Of a DNA stretch of 64,000 nucleotides, positions 1 to 8,684 are shown piece by piece; the first letter of the stretch is position 1; every line of letters begins with the position of its first letter. Location: positions 142,066-206,065 of the forward strand of contig NZHC01000076.1 of the NCBI GenBank assembly GCA_002689655.1, in the 5' to 3' direction. The translations under genes and the position numbers were made by a program. Under the pieces are notes generated by a model, which had not been told where the DNA came from, searched no databases, and saw nothing but the letters and a program-made list of their open reading frames with translations. The DNA is from Rhodopirellula sp. (GTDB lineage Bacteria; Planctomycetota; Planctomycetia; Pirellulales; Pirellulaceae).

Positions 1-1
1 G

Positions 2-1009
2 CAGTTAAAACGGCAGATTCATCTACTTGAACAACAAGCAAAGACAGAAAATCATTTTGGGGAAATGCTGGGTGAGAGTCTGCCCATGCAACATTTGTAC
101 GATCAAATGAAACGAGTCAGCACCTCAGATGCCTCTGTGCTCATCACAGGAGAAAGTGGCACTGGAAAAGAATTGGTTGCAAGATCCATTCACAAACTCA
201 GTAATCGTGCTGCAAGCCCGTTCGTCGCTGTGAACTGCGCCGCTCTCTCGGAAACACTTTTAGAGAGTGAACTATTCGGCCATGTGCGTGGTGCTTTCAC
301 CGACGCCCGCAATGAGCGAAAAGGCTTGTTCATGGAAGCAGAGGGTGGCACTTTGTTACTAGATGAAATGGGCGATATGCCGATGTCAATGCAAGTTAAG
401 TTGCTGCGAGCACTGGAAGAAAACCGCATCAGAGCTGTGGGGAGTGACCAAGAGAGTCAATTCGATGTACGCGTTCTGGCAGCCACACACCGTGACCTTG
501 AAACAGCTGTCGACGAAGGGCGATTCCGACAAGATCTATACTACCGCATCAATGTTATTCAACTGCATCTTCCACCACTTCGCTCGCGCGGTGTTGATAT
601 CCTCGCCATCGCTTCGCATTACATCGATCAATTCGCAACGAGTTCCGGTAAGAAGGTAAGCGGCATGAGCGAAACTGCCGCAGAGAAACTTTTGGGTTAC
701 TCATGGCCGGGTAATGTCCGCGAATTGAGGAATGTCATGGAAAGGGCATTAGCACTTACTCGGTATAACTCAGTAACTATCGAAGACCTTCCAGACAAAA
801 TCCGTGATTATCGAGGAGGCACTGTTTTCATCGGTGGCGATGATCCGACTGAACTAGTGCCGCTTGAAGAGATTGAAAAGCGATATATCGAACACGTATT
901 GCAGGCCGTCGATCAAAACCGAACGCAGGCAGCACGAATCCTTGGGCTCGACCGTAAGACGCTGTATCGTAAACTCAAGCCCAAGCCGAATGCTGGAGAA
1001 GATACATGA
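2..1009 (+). CDS. Sigma-54-dependent transcriptional activator, NtrC type (5' partial)
   Basis: The frame is open from base 2, so the N-terminus, probably a response-regulator receiver domain, lies outside the window. The first internal ATG is at base 65. Counting from it, the AAA+ core has Walker A GESGTGKE near residue 29, the sigma-54 contact loop as GAFTDA near 75 (canonical GAFTGA, a common variant), and Walker B GGTLLLDEMGD near 95. A Fis-type helix-turn-helix with NRTQAARILGLDRKTLYRKL closes the protein. The charged linker before residue 1 resembles that between receiver and AAA+ domains in the NtrC family. It would use ATP hydrolysis to open sigma-54 promoters. The target genes are unknown. 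The ergothioneine genes follow in the same direction, but no -24/-12 element was identified in front of them. Confidence 0.93.
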   Translation, partial: QLKRQIHLLEQQAKTENHFGEMLGESLPMQHLYDQMKRVSTSDASVLITGESGTGKELVARSIHKLSNRAASPFVAVNCAALSETLLESELFGHVRGAFTDARNERKGLFMEAEGGTLLLDEMGDMPMSMQVKLLRALEENRIRAVGSDQESQFDVRVLAATHRDLETAVDEGRFRQDLYYRINVIQLHLPPLRSRGVDILAIASHYIDQFATSSGKKVSGMSETAAEKLLGYSWPGNVRELRNVMERALALTRYNSVTIEDLPDKIRDYRGGTVFIGGDDPTELVPLEEIEKRYIEHVLQAVDQNRTQAARILGLDRKTLYRKLKPKPNAGEDT

Positions 1010-1171
1010 TTTTCCCCGATCGTATAATTGGTCATTTCAACGCATTTTGGGCAACGACTGTCGAAAATCACCGTTGAAAACGGCCTAAATGAAAAAAAAG
1101 CGGTTCCCACTGGACGGTATCCTAAACTTTCAAAGTTAAGGACAGCTGATCTGATCTCCGGGATACCTAAT

Positions 1172-2143
1172 ATGCCATCGACATTGCTCTCCCCTCTGGG
1201 GCAAAAAACTCTCTCCAAAACGACCATGCAATTTCGAGATGATGTGCTGAGGGGTTTGAATTCGCCGACGAAGGCCATCCCGTCCAAATACTTTTATGAC
1301 CAGCGGGGATCTCTCCTGTTTGATCAGATTTGTGAATTGGAGGAATATTATCCGACGCGGACGGAGACCAGCATCATGAAGCATTCGGCAAGGATGATCG
1401 CTGCATGCATTGGCACCCATTCCCGACTGGTCGAATATGGTAGTGGAAGCAGTCTGAAAACACGTATCCTGCTCGACCAACTCACCGAGCTTGACTCGTA
1501 CCTGCCGATCGATATTTCGCGAGAACATCTCCATGCAACAGCCAACGACTTATCAGTCGAGTACCCAAATCACGTGATCCAACCCATCGTTGGTGATTTC
1601 ACAAAACCGATCAACCTGCCAAAAACTTCTTCACCGCAAACCAAAACATGTATCTACTTCCCAGGGTCTACGATTGGCAATTTCACGCATGATGAGGCGA
1701 GCGAACTACTGCACTCGATGAGAACCACCGCCGGTGAACGAGGAAGCTTGCTAATTGGTTTCGACCTGCACAAAGACAAATGCATTCTGGAAGCAGCCTA
1801 CAACGATCGTGAGGGAGTCACGGCAAGGTTCAATCTAAATGTGCTTTCTCGAATTAACAGAGAGTTGGATGCCGATATCGTAGTAGAAAATTTTGAGCAC
1901 AACGCTATCTTCAATGAACAGGCAGGACGAATTGAGATGAGATTACGCAGCCTCTGCAACCAATCCATCCGAATCGATGACCACTTCTTTCACATCAATG
2001 AAGGCGATGAGGTTCTGACCGAATACTCGCACAAGTACACCGTCGAAGGTTTCACCACGATGGCAGATCAAGCCGGCTGGTCTTGCCGAGGTGTTTGGTA
2101 CGATCCACAGCGGTACTTTGCTGTCATGTACCTCGAAGCATGA
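1172..2143 (+). CDS. egtD: L-histidine N-alpha-methyltransferase, first step of ergothioneine synthesis
   Basis: EgtD trimethylates histidine with SAM to give hercynine. The ATG at 1172 gives 323 residues, matching the roughly 320 usual for EgtD. The frame is open upstream to 1028, but that extension shows no family similarity. Visible family motifs are the N-terminal SKYFYDQRGSLLFDQI with ELEEYYPTRTE, the SAM-binding loop EYGSGSSLKTRILL, and FPGSTIGNF in the middle. The C-terminal part carries the acidic and aromatic residues of the histidine pocket (EYSHKYTVEGF). It is the first gene of a block followed by DUF427, egtB and a second DUF427 gene on the same strand, which supports the assignment strongly. 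Confidence 0.9.
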   Translation: MPSTLLSPLGQKTLSKTTMQFRDDVLRGLNSPTKAIPSKYFYDQRGSLLFDQICELEEYYPTRTETSIMKHSARMIAACIGTHSRLVEYGSGSSLKTRILLDQLTELDSYLPIDISREHLHATANDLSVEYPNHVIQPIVGDFTKPINLPKTSSPQTKTCIYFPGSTIGNFTHDEASELLHSMRTTAGERGSLLIGFDLHKDKCILEAAYNDREGVTARFNLNVLSRINRELDADIVVENFEHNAIFNEQAGRIEMRLRSLCNQSIRIDDHFFHINEGDEVLTEYSHKYTVEGFTTMADQAGWSCRGVWYDPQRYFAVMYLEA

Positions 2144-2201
2144 ACCTGTTAGACCTCAGTTGAGTGCTTCATGACCCTTAATCAAAAGTTGCTCGCCTAA
2201 T

Positions 2202-2486
2202 ATGCCCAAAGCTCTTTGGAATGGTGTAGTCATTGCGGAAAGCGATGCTACTGAGATCATTGAAGGAAACCATTATTTTCCTCCAACTTCGATCAACCAG
2301 CAGTACTTTCGCGAAAGCGCCCACCACACTGTTTGCGGATGGAAGGGTACAGCCAGTTATTATGACGTGGTGGTGGAAGAAAATGCAAATGCGAATGCCG
2401 CGTGGTATTACCCAGCTCCCAAAGATGCTGTTACTCACATTCGCGACTACATTGCCTTCTGGAAAGGCGTTGAGGTTCGACCGTGA
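2202..2486 (+). CDS. DUF427 family protein (single domain)
   Basis: A 94-residue protein that is almost entirely one DUF427 domain. Recognisable segments are FPPTSINQQYF, the CGWKGTASYYDV strand and the closing WYYPAP plus IAFWKGVEV. The family is a small beta-rich fold without an established enzymatic role and is often found beside ergothioneine or redox genes. It ends with GTGA, where the egtB GTG start overlaps its stop by four bases, so the two are almost certainly translationally coupled. I infer an accessory role in ergothioneine metabolism from the context only. Confidence 0.8.
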   Translation: MPKALWNGVVIAESDATEIIEGNHYFPPTSINQQYFRESAHHTVCGWKGTASYYDVVVEENANANAAWYYPAPKDAVTHIRDYIAFWKGVEVRP

Positions 2487-3787
2487 ACACGCCAATGACT
2501 GCCTTGTGCTTGGAGACGCAACTTGAATCAAGACGGGACCAGTTACTGAGACGCTATCGGGCAGTTCGGGCATTTTCTGAGCGACTCTGCGAAACACTAT
2601 GCACTGAGGATTACGTTGTTCAGTCCATGCCTGACGCGAGTCCCGTGCGGTGGCATCTCGCGCACACCACTTGGTTTTATGAGACATTTATTTTAGCGCA
2701 CAGCCCAGATTACCAGCGTTTCAATGACTCGTTTGAATACCTTTTCAATTCCTATTACGACTCAGTAGGCGAGCAGTATCCTCGCGAGAAACGCGGTCTG
2801 CTTACACGCCCGACGGTGGAGGAGATCATCCATTACCGGAATAGCATCGATGAACGGATGGCCGACACGCTGCGGGATGTGAACGAAGAAAAGATTCATC
2901 TGTTGGACATTTTGGAACTGGGGTTGAATCACGAGCAGCAACATCAAGAACTGATGCAAACTGACATCAAGCACCTGTTAGCGCAGAACCCACTCTTTCC
3001 ATCTCTTTCACCCTTCAAGACTGGGAATCATGATTGTGTGGCGGAAAAAAAATGGATCAGTTTCGAAGGAGGTATCCATCACATGGGGCATCGAGGAGAC
3101 GGGTTTTTCTTCGATAACGAGTCACCCCGGCATCGAGTTTTTTTAGAGCCCTACGCCCTTTGTGATCAGCTTGTCACCAATGGCGAGTTCCTTGAGTTCG
3201 TTCGTGACCTTGGCTATCAGCGATCTGAACTGTGGCTTTCCATGGGTTGGAACCACATCAATCACCATCAGTGGAACTCTCCTCTGTATTGGGTGTATCA
3301 CAAGGAGGAACCATGCGAGTTCACACTGGGTGGCCTGCAACCACTTGACCTGACCGCCCCGGTTACGCACATCAGCTACTTCGAGGCAGATGCGTACGCC
3401 AGATGGGCCAAGGCCAGGCTCCCAACGGAGGGCGAGTGGGAAGCTGCGGCCGATGAATATCCGGTCGAAGGATGTTTCGCCGAGGACCATTACGATTTGA
3501 ATCAGGCGGTTCATCCATTTCACGGACACAAAAACGGCTTGTTTCGCGGGCTATTTGGCGATTGCTGGCAATGGACCTCCAGCTCTTATGCGGCGTATCC
3601 GGGATACCATCCAGCCGATGGAGCATTAGGCGAATACAACGGCAAATTCATGTGTAACCAATACGTACTTCGTGGTGGTTCCTGCGCAACGCCCCGAGGG
3701 CACGTGCGGGCAAGCTACCGAAACTTTTTCCCGGCTGATGCTCGATGGCAATTTACTGGTCTGCGGCTAGCCAAATCCACCCTCTGA
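2483..3787 (+). CDS. egtB: Ergothioneine sulfoxide synthase EgtB
   Basis: EgtB is a non-heme iron enzyme that joins hercynine to a thiol donor (gamma-glutamylcysteine or cysteine) with oxygen to form the sulfoxide intermediate. The N-terminal DinB-like half supplies the iron ligands: a His in RWHLAHTTWFYETF (around residues 53-58) and the pair in NHEQQHQELMQTDIKHLL (around 148-152). The C-terminal half is a formylglycine-enzyme-type fold ending in LRGGSCATPRGHVRASYRNF and FTGLRLAKS. Length 434 residues fits the family. The GTG start at 2483 overlaps the upstream stop. No egtA, egtC or egtE is adjacent, so either cysteine is the direct sulfur donor or those genes lie elsewhere. Confidence 0.92.
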   Translation: MNTPMTALCLETQLESRRDQLLRRYRAVRAFSERLCETLCTEDYVVQSMPDASPVRWHLAHTTWFYETFILAHSPDYQRFNDSFEYLFNSYYDSVGEQYPREKRGLLTRPTVEEIIHYRNSIDERMADTLRDVNEEKIHLLDILELGLNHEQQHQELMQTDIKHLLAQNPLFPSLSPFKTGNHDCVAEKKWISFEGGIHHMGHRGDGFFFDNESPRHRVFLEPYALCDQLVTNGEFLEFVRDLGYQRSELWLSMGWNHINHHQWNSPLYWVYHKEEPCEFTLGGLQPLDLTAPVTHISYFEADAYARWAKARLPTEGEWEAAADEYPVEGCFAEDHYDLNQAVHPFHGHKNGLFRGLFGDCWQWTSSSYAAYPGYHPADGALGEYNGKFMCNQYVLRGGSCATPRGHVRASYRNFFPADARWQFTGLRLAKSTL

Positions 3788-3803
3788 ATAAATCCCCAGT
3801 GAA

Positions 3804-4295
3804 ATGACGCAGCGTATCGATCCCGGTCCTGATCGTGAATCCGTTTGGGATTACCCTCGACCACCAGCCGTGGAAGCCTGTCCTCGGCACATCCAGATCA
3901 TTATCGACGGGCAAATTTTGGCAGATACGACCAGTTCGTACAGGGTTCTAGAAACAAGTCATCCGCCTGTTTATTACTTGCCAGCGAACGATATCGCAAT
4001 GGAGCGTCTGAAAAAGATGCGTAGCGGTTCATTTTGCGAATGGAAAGGTTACGCCACCTACTTTTCCTACTTATCAAGCAGCATTGAGATCACCGATCTA
4101 GCATGGTGCTATTCACGACCAACACAGCGGTTTGAACCCATCAAAGACCACTTGGCTTTCTATCCCCACAAGGCCGAGTGCTGCTATGTTGACGGTGAAA
4201 AGGTAAAGCCGCAAGAAGGCAACTTCTATGGTGGTTGGATTACTGATGACATCGTGGGTCCATTCAAGGGCGGCCCCGGAACCCTAGGATGGTAG
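3804..4295 (+). CDS. DUF427 family protein, second copy
   Basis: A 163-residue DUF427 protein, longer than the copy at 2202 because it has an N-terminal extension (ESVWDYPRPPAVE) and a C-terminal tail. The core shows VYYLPANDI, FCEWKGYATYFSY, AWCYSRP and LAFYPHKAECCYVDGEKV, the family signature with tryptophans and tyrosines at conserved places. It starts 16 bases after egtB, so it is probably in the same transcript. The ergothioneine block therefore carries two diverged DUF427 members, one on each side of egtB. Function is unknown. It ends convergent to the FtsK-like gene, with no clear terminator between them. Confidence 0.8.
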   Translation: MTQRIDPGPDRESVWDYPRPPAVEACPRHIQIIIDGQILADTTSSYRVLETSHPPVYYLPANDIAMERLKKMRSGSFCEWKGYATYFSYLSSSIEITDLAWCYSRPTQRFEPIKDHLAFYPHKAECCYVDGEKVKPQEGNFYGGWITDDIVGPFKGGPGTLGW

Positions 4296-4413
4296 TGCAC
4301 ATGAAGCTGAGAGTACTGGAGCAGGTGACTTGTATTTACTGACACCCCTGACGGTGAATTGGCTTCGACACACCTCCTGCTGCTTGCTCGTTTCTGTGAT
4401 GATGCCTCGGTTG

Positions 4414-7400
4414 CTAGTCAGTCAACCAGCTTTTCACCTGATCCGCATCGGGTAAATCACACTGTCTGAACTTGGTGATGCTACCGACTGCATCGTCATA
4501 AACAAGCATCGTGGCTGCGGAGAGTTCTGCTGCAACAGGAGAGTCAATCAGCAGGGCCGAGTCTGACTGGTTCATCTGCCCGAGAACGCGAATTTCAAGA
4601 TCATGCTGTGATGCTCGAGGCAACCACCGCGAGACGGTCTCTGCAGATCCAGCAATCAGCACGACAAAAACATTTGCCGCTGGCCCATCTCTCAAGACCG
4701 CCTGCAAAGCCGCACCACCGGACACCGTGCCTGACCCCGAATCGAGCGAAAAATTGAATGAGTCATCCTGTCTCAAATCTCGAAATCTCTCCAAAGGATC
4801 GATAACCACCACGACAGGTGAAGGATCATCCGCCTCCGCGCCTCGTTTCTGGATCAGCTCATTGAGACGACTCATTTCGCCATCAGCATCCCGTGTTTTC
4901 ACTCTTCGGGTGCAGATACCAGCATCCTCGAGCCACGCTGCTCCCGACTCGACATCCCCTGAACGTGCCCCATCAAAATAGACAACCTCCAGACGCGAGT
5001 CAGATTTTGCCAGCCCAGAAAGACTTGAGGCCAAAAGTGCCCTGCGTGAATCTGATCCAGCGATGATCAAAACATTCCGGCCCGGGTCACGCTCTAATTT
5101 GAGCCGCTGTGGAGGTCCTATTTCGACCGATTCGCCGAGCAGGCCGGACAGGATGTTCTTACCCTCCATATTCAGTACAGAACCTGCTATTGCTGTCGAC
5201 CACCGGCAAGGCCGGTTTCCTTCAAACACGACCATTGGCAGCAAATCGTCGTGATAGGATTCGTCACGAACAGCAACTGACATAAGCATGTCGCGATGTT
5301 CCGCAGACGACAACCACGCCACTTGGAACGGTTGATTTCCCTCGACTAATCCACCCGCATCATTGTAAATAGCTTCACCGGGACGGCTGATCAAACGTGC
5401 CGCAGTATTGTCATCAGCAAGAATCATTGCCGCATCAGACTCGCTGCACTGCATTGCGATTCGGACCGCCATCTGACCCAATGTTGCTCTGGGAAGAGAA
5501 TATGCACCCGCGAGTGATTGACTGCTGAGCACGACGTGCATGCCGAAAGATCGTCCCTGCCTGACTAGACGATCAAGCAACATCGTACAATCACCAGCAA
5601 TACGATCATCTCGGACAAACAGCTCCTGAAATTCATCAACAACCAACATGATCCGAGGCATCACTTCTTCAGTCGCCGTTAAGTATTCAGCAAGGTCTTG
5701 GACCCCGGCGGCTCTAAATTTCTCACCTCGCTGCTGCAACTCTTCATCAAGCCGTTGTAAAACACTGCGGCCGAACTCACGTTCACTTTCGATCCCGACT
5801 ATCCGCGCATGCGGTAATTGGTGTTCAGCATACGGTTTGAACTCGACACCTTTTTTGAAATCCAGAAGGTAAAAATGCAACTGGTCGGGCCGGTACCGGT
5901 AAGCACCTGACATGATGATCGAATGCAGCAGTGTGCTTTTTCCAGATCCAGTCTTACCAGCAATCAGGACATGCTGTTGAACACCTGTTCCAAGATCAAT
6001 GCACAAAGAACGATTTGCACCCTGGCTTCCGATCGGGATTTGGATGCCTTTGCCAGTCAAGCCAGTAGCAGGCTCACAACCGGAAAGCACGTGTTCCAGT
6101 GGTATTTCAACATTGGATGCTGCAACGGCAGCTTTTCCTACCTGTTCCACCAATTCCTCACGCGTTTGCGCCGAGGGTGCAGCACTCGGTTCAAAGGGTA
6201 GATTTTCCATACCCTTGGACTTCAAATGCCACTCACCCTGATCATCGATACTAAGCGAAAGAATCTTGTCAGTATCAGGGAGTGGAGTTTCCGGCGGCCA
6301 AGGCTTTTGGCGATCGCAAATCAGGATCGTAAATACGCCGCATCGTAAGCCACTTTCCAGAAGAGCTAACAAATGTCGATAACTTTCCCGCGAGAGTGAC
6401 TCTGGGAAACCAACAGCAGCAACCGCCCTATAGGGTTCTGCCATGGAACCGGCAACTCGATTGTAATCTTCGATTCTTTCAAAACGATCGCGCAAACTGG
6501 ACTGCAGAACATCTTCAATGTGATCAGCCAACTCACTCAGGCGGCTTTCAATCTTCGCATCCGTCGTCCACACTCGATGCCCAACCAGTGCAGGATCATG
6601 GTCAGCCAAAGCCATGAAACCTGTGAAGTGCTGTCCTCTACCCATGGGATCTATCATGGTCAATTTCGCACGTCCCGCAGGAGCAGCGGTTAACAGTCGC
6701 CACAATAGTTGGTGTGCCAAGTCGATGGCCTTCTCCATGTGAGCCTCGGAACACTCGATCATGAGCCCGCTATGAAGTCGCCGATGCAACACAACCGGCA
6801 GGTTTGGCGGGATCTGAATCTCTTCCAACAGCCTCGAGGGCTCTTCAGCTGCAAGATCAACATCTGTGACCTTGACTGTTCCATTGCTTCCAACGTTAGC
6901 TGAGTTTGATTTTTCCGATGTTTCCAAAATCCGACGCAAACTGTCTTCAACCTTTAAACAGCCAAGCGGTAAATAATCAATTCCGTCACTTTGACTTTCA
7001 TGATCATCAGCTAACGCACTCCAAGCCGGAAACCTGTCTCCAACCTCTTCATCAGCTGACTTGATTCTTTTCAGTCCACAATTCACACCCTCGTTCAACC
7101 GATGCACAAGATAATCCAACTCCTCTTTGCGTTTGGCCAATTGCTCATCACGCTGCTCCTGAATTTCCTGATCGGCTTCCATGAGTTGTTGGGAAATGGC
7201 ATTGGCAACCACATCAGCCTTCCCAAGCATTTCATTCCCAACACGATTTTCGTTTTCTTCGTATTCCAAATCGACTCTTTTTAAGGACTCGGACAACATC
7301 ACTCGCTGTTTCTCTTCTTCGACTGCAAGTCGTTGCTGCATCTCAGCCAACTGCTCCTCTTTCCAACGTTCAGCGGCAGCCAGGTGTGCATCTCGTCGTT

Positions 7401-8364
7401 CCACGAGTTCAGTGGAGGCGATTTCTGCACTTTTCTTCGAGATTCCCCGAGCATTTTTTGCGAACTCATCTGCCAAACGCCCAAGCAACACTACTCTTGG
7501 ATAGATGCGGCGGGTCATGCGTTTGAGGGGCCACAGCAACACAAGATACGTGCCAAAGCCAAGTACAGACGCAGGAATGAGTCCTCCCGCAGCCCAAAGC
7601 CATTGCTCTAGCGTATCGGAAACCACCAGCAGTGCAGCGATCGCCCAAATCACAAGGAACACGGCGACACCAGCGGGCAGATAGAATGAGTCCACAATTT
7701 TCGATGCTGCACCAGACTGAAGTTCGATTACCAACTTCTCGCACTTGTTCGTCAACCGACTCAGTGATTCAACTGTCGCCTTGACACTGTCGGGCTTAAC
7801 CTCACTGAGGTTCTTTAATTGTTCCTCATCGGGCTCGATCTCAGGGAGCATGTCGAGCCGACGGATGGTGAGATAATTCGCTTCTTCAATTTGCTGCGCA
7901 AGCGGCAGCAGCGCATCATCAATCTGCTTGACTTCTGTACGCTGTTGCTGGCCGGGTTGATTTTTCCGGTTCTCATATTGTTCTCGAACCGCCTGGCACC
8001 GTGACTGAACCTTTCGTTCGATCACCAGTTGTTCCTCGACTCCTTTTTGTGTGAACAATTGAGCGAGTCGACTGAGGTCAATCCGATTTCGAATGGCCGT
8101 CTCTTCATAAGTGCGAGCCAATGTCTCATCTGCTTCATCCCACATGGACAACATTTCACGACGCTTGGCGCGACACTGTTCCATAGTGGCAGCGTGGCTG
8201 ATGGCGTAATCTTGTTCCTCCTCTGCCTCCTGCTGCAAATGAGAATTTTCCAGATCCGTTTGCTTCGCCGAACAGCTTTGAAAGCGCTTTGATAGCCCAT
8301 CCAAAAGCTGGCGTTGGCGGTAGGTTCCAAGAAGCCCAGTCGGACTGACAGAATTGTCTTTCAT
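4414..8364 (-). CDS. Large membrane FtsK/SpoIIIE-type (EssC/EccC-like) ATPase with coiled coils
   Basis: A 1316-residue protein. Residues 1-210 are charged and helical, two membrane segments lie near 226-248 and 255-277, and long coiled coils run to about 430. A first, degenerate ATPase-like module occupies about 520-720. The canonical FtsK module follows, with Walker A GKTGSGKST at 803-811, Walker B MLVVDEFQELF near 910 and a sensor segment HVVLSSQSLAGAYSLPRATL. A third module near 1095-1290 has the P-loop decayed to AGSDSRRALLASSL. Three tandem ATPase modules behind two membrane helices recall EssC/EccC motors of type VII secretion, but the coiled coils differ and no FHA domain is visible. 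It is the last gene of an operon with an 85-residue helical protein, a HEAT protein and a DinB-like protein. The substrate (protein or DNA) is unknown. Confidence 0.85.
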   Translation of the reverse strand: MKDNSVSPTGLLGTYRQRQLLDGLSKRFQSCSAKQTDLENSHLQQEAEEEQDYAISHAATMEQCRAKRREMLSMWDEADETLARTYEETAIRNRIDLSRLAQLFTQKGVEEQLVIERKVQSRCQAVREQYENRKNQPGQQQRTEVKQIDDALLPLAQQIEEANYLTIRRLDMLPEIEPDEEQLKNLSEVKPDSVKATVESLSRLTNKCEKLVIELQSGAASKIVDSFYLPAGVAVFLVIWAIAALLVVSDTLEQWLWAAGGLIPASVLGFGTYLVLLWPLKRMTRRIYPRVVLLGRLADEFAKNARGISKKSAEIASTELVERRDAHLAAAERWKEEQLAEMQQRLAVEEEKQRVMLSESLKRVDLEYEENENRVGNEMLGKADVVANAISQQLMEADQEIQEQRDEQLAKRKEELDYLVHRLNEGVNCGLKRIKSADEEVGDRFPAWSALADDHESQSDGIDYLPLGCLKVEDSLRRILETSEKSNSANVGSNGTVKVTDVDLAAEEPSRLLEEIQIPPNLPVVLHRRLHSGLMIECSEAHMEKAIDLAHQLLWRLLTAAPAGRAKLTMIDPMGRGQHFTGFMALADHDPALVGHRVWTTDAKIESRLSELADHIEDVLQSSLRDRFERIEDYNRVAGSMAEPYRAVAAVGFPESLSRESYRHLLALLESGLRCGVFTILICDRQKPWPPETPLPDTDKILSLSIDDQGEWHLKSKGMENLPFEPSAAPSAQTREELVEQVGKAAVAASNVEIPLEHVLSGCEPATGLTGKGIQIPIGSQGANRSLCIDLGTGVQQHVLIAGKTGSGKSTLLHSIIMSGAYRYRPDQLHFYLLDFKKGVEFKPYAEHQLPHARIVGIESEREFGRSVLQRLDEELQQRGEKFRAAGVQDLAEYLTATEEVMPRIMLVVDEFQELFVRDDRIAGDCTMLLDRLVRQGRSFGMHVVLSSQSLAGAYSLPRATLGQMAVRIAMQCSESDAAMILADDNTAARLISRPGEAIYNDAGGLVEGNQPFQVAWLSSAEHRDMLMSVAVRDESYHDDLLPMVVFEGNRPCRWSTAIAGSVLNMEGKNILSGLLGESVEIGPPQRLKLERDPGRNVLIIAGSDSRRALLASSLSGLAKSDSRLEVVYFDGARSGDVESGAAWLEDAGICTRRVKTRDADGEMSRLNELIQKRGAEADDPSPVVVVIDPLERFRDLRQDDSFNFSLDSGSGTVSGGAALQAVLRDGPAANVFVVLIAGSAETVSRWLPRASQHDLEIRVLGQMNQSDSALLIDSPVAAELSAATMLVYDDAVGSITKFRQCDLPDADQVKSWLTD

Positions 8365-8402
8365 GATCGCGATAGGGGGAGAGAGGAGAGAAGCAGCCTC
8401 CT

Positions 8403-8660
8403 CTAGTCTAACCCGTCTGGCAGCACATCATTGTCTTTCAATTCAATATCTGCTTTCCTAACTGCATCACAAAATTCGTGCAGTGTCCCCGAGAATCGAT
8501 TCAAACTGGGCCCCAACGAAGAAAGATGCTCCTGCTCAAACTTGCGACAGCGATCATCCAGCCAATCCTCACGAACCTTTACCCAAAGTCTGGCAAACTC
8601 GGTAAAATCCCGCTGAATTCGACCTTCACAGTCGGTAACGCGTCCCATTTGAAATGCCAT
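8403..8660 (-). CDS. Small helical protein, possible WXG100-like partner of the FtsK-type ATPase
   Basis: This 85-residue protein lies 38 bases upstream of the large ATPase and 24 bases after the HEAT protein, all on one strand. It is predicted all-helical, with no signal peptide. The core WVKVREDWLDDRCRKFEQEH is followed by LSSLGPSLNRF and a second amphipathic helix ending VRKADIELK. Size, helical hairpin character and position next to an EssC-like motor resemble WXG100 (EsxA-like) substrates. There is no exact WxG turn, so the comparison is structural inference only. It could instead be a regulator or scaffold of the ATPase. Confidence 0.65.
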   Translation of the reverse strand: MAFQMGRVTDCEGRIQRDFTEFARLWVKVREDWLDDRCRKFEQEHLSSLGPSLNRFSGTLHEFCDAVRKADIELKDNDVLPDGLD

Positions 8661-8684
8661 TGAAGCCCTCCCTTTTGGGGGATA

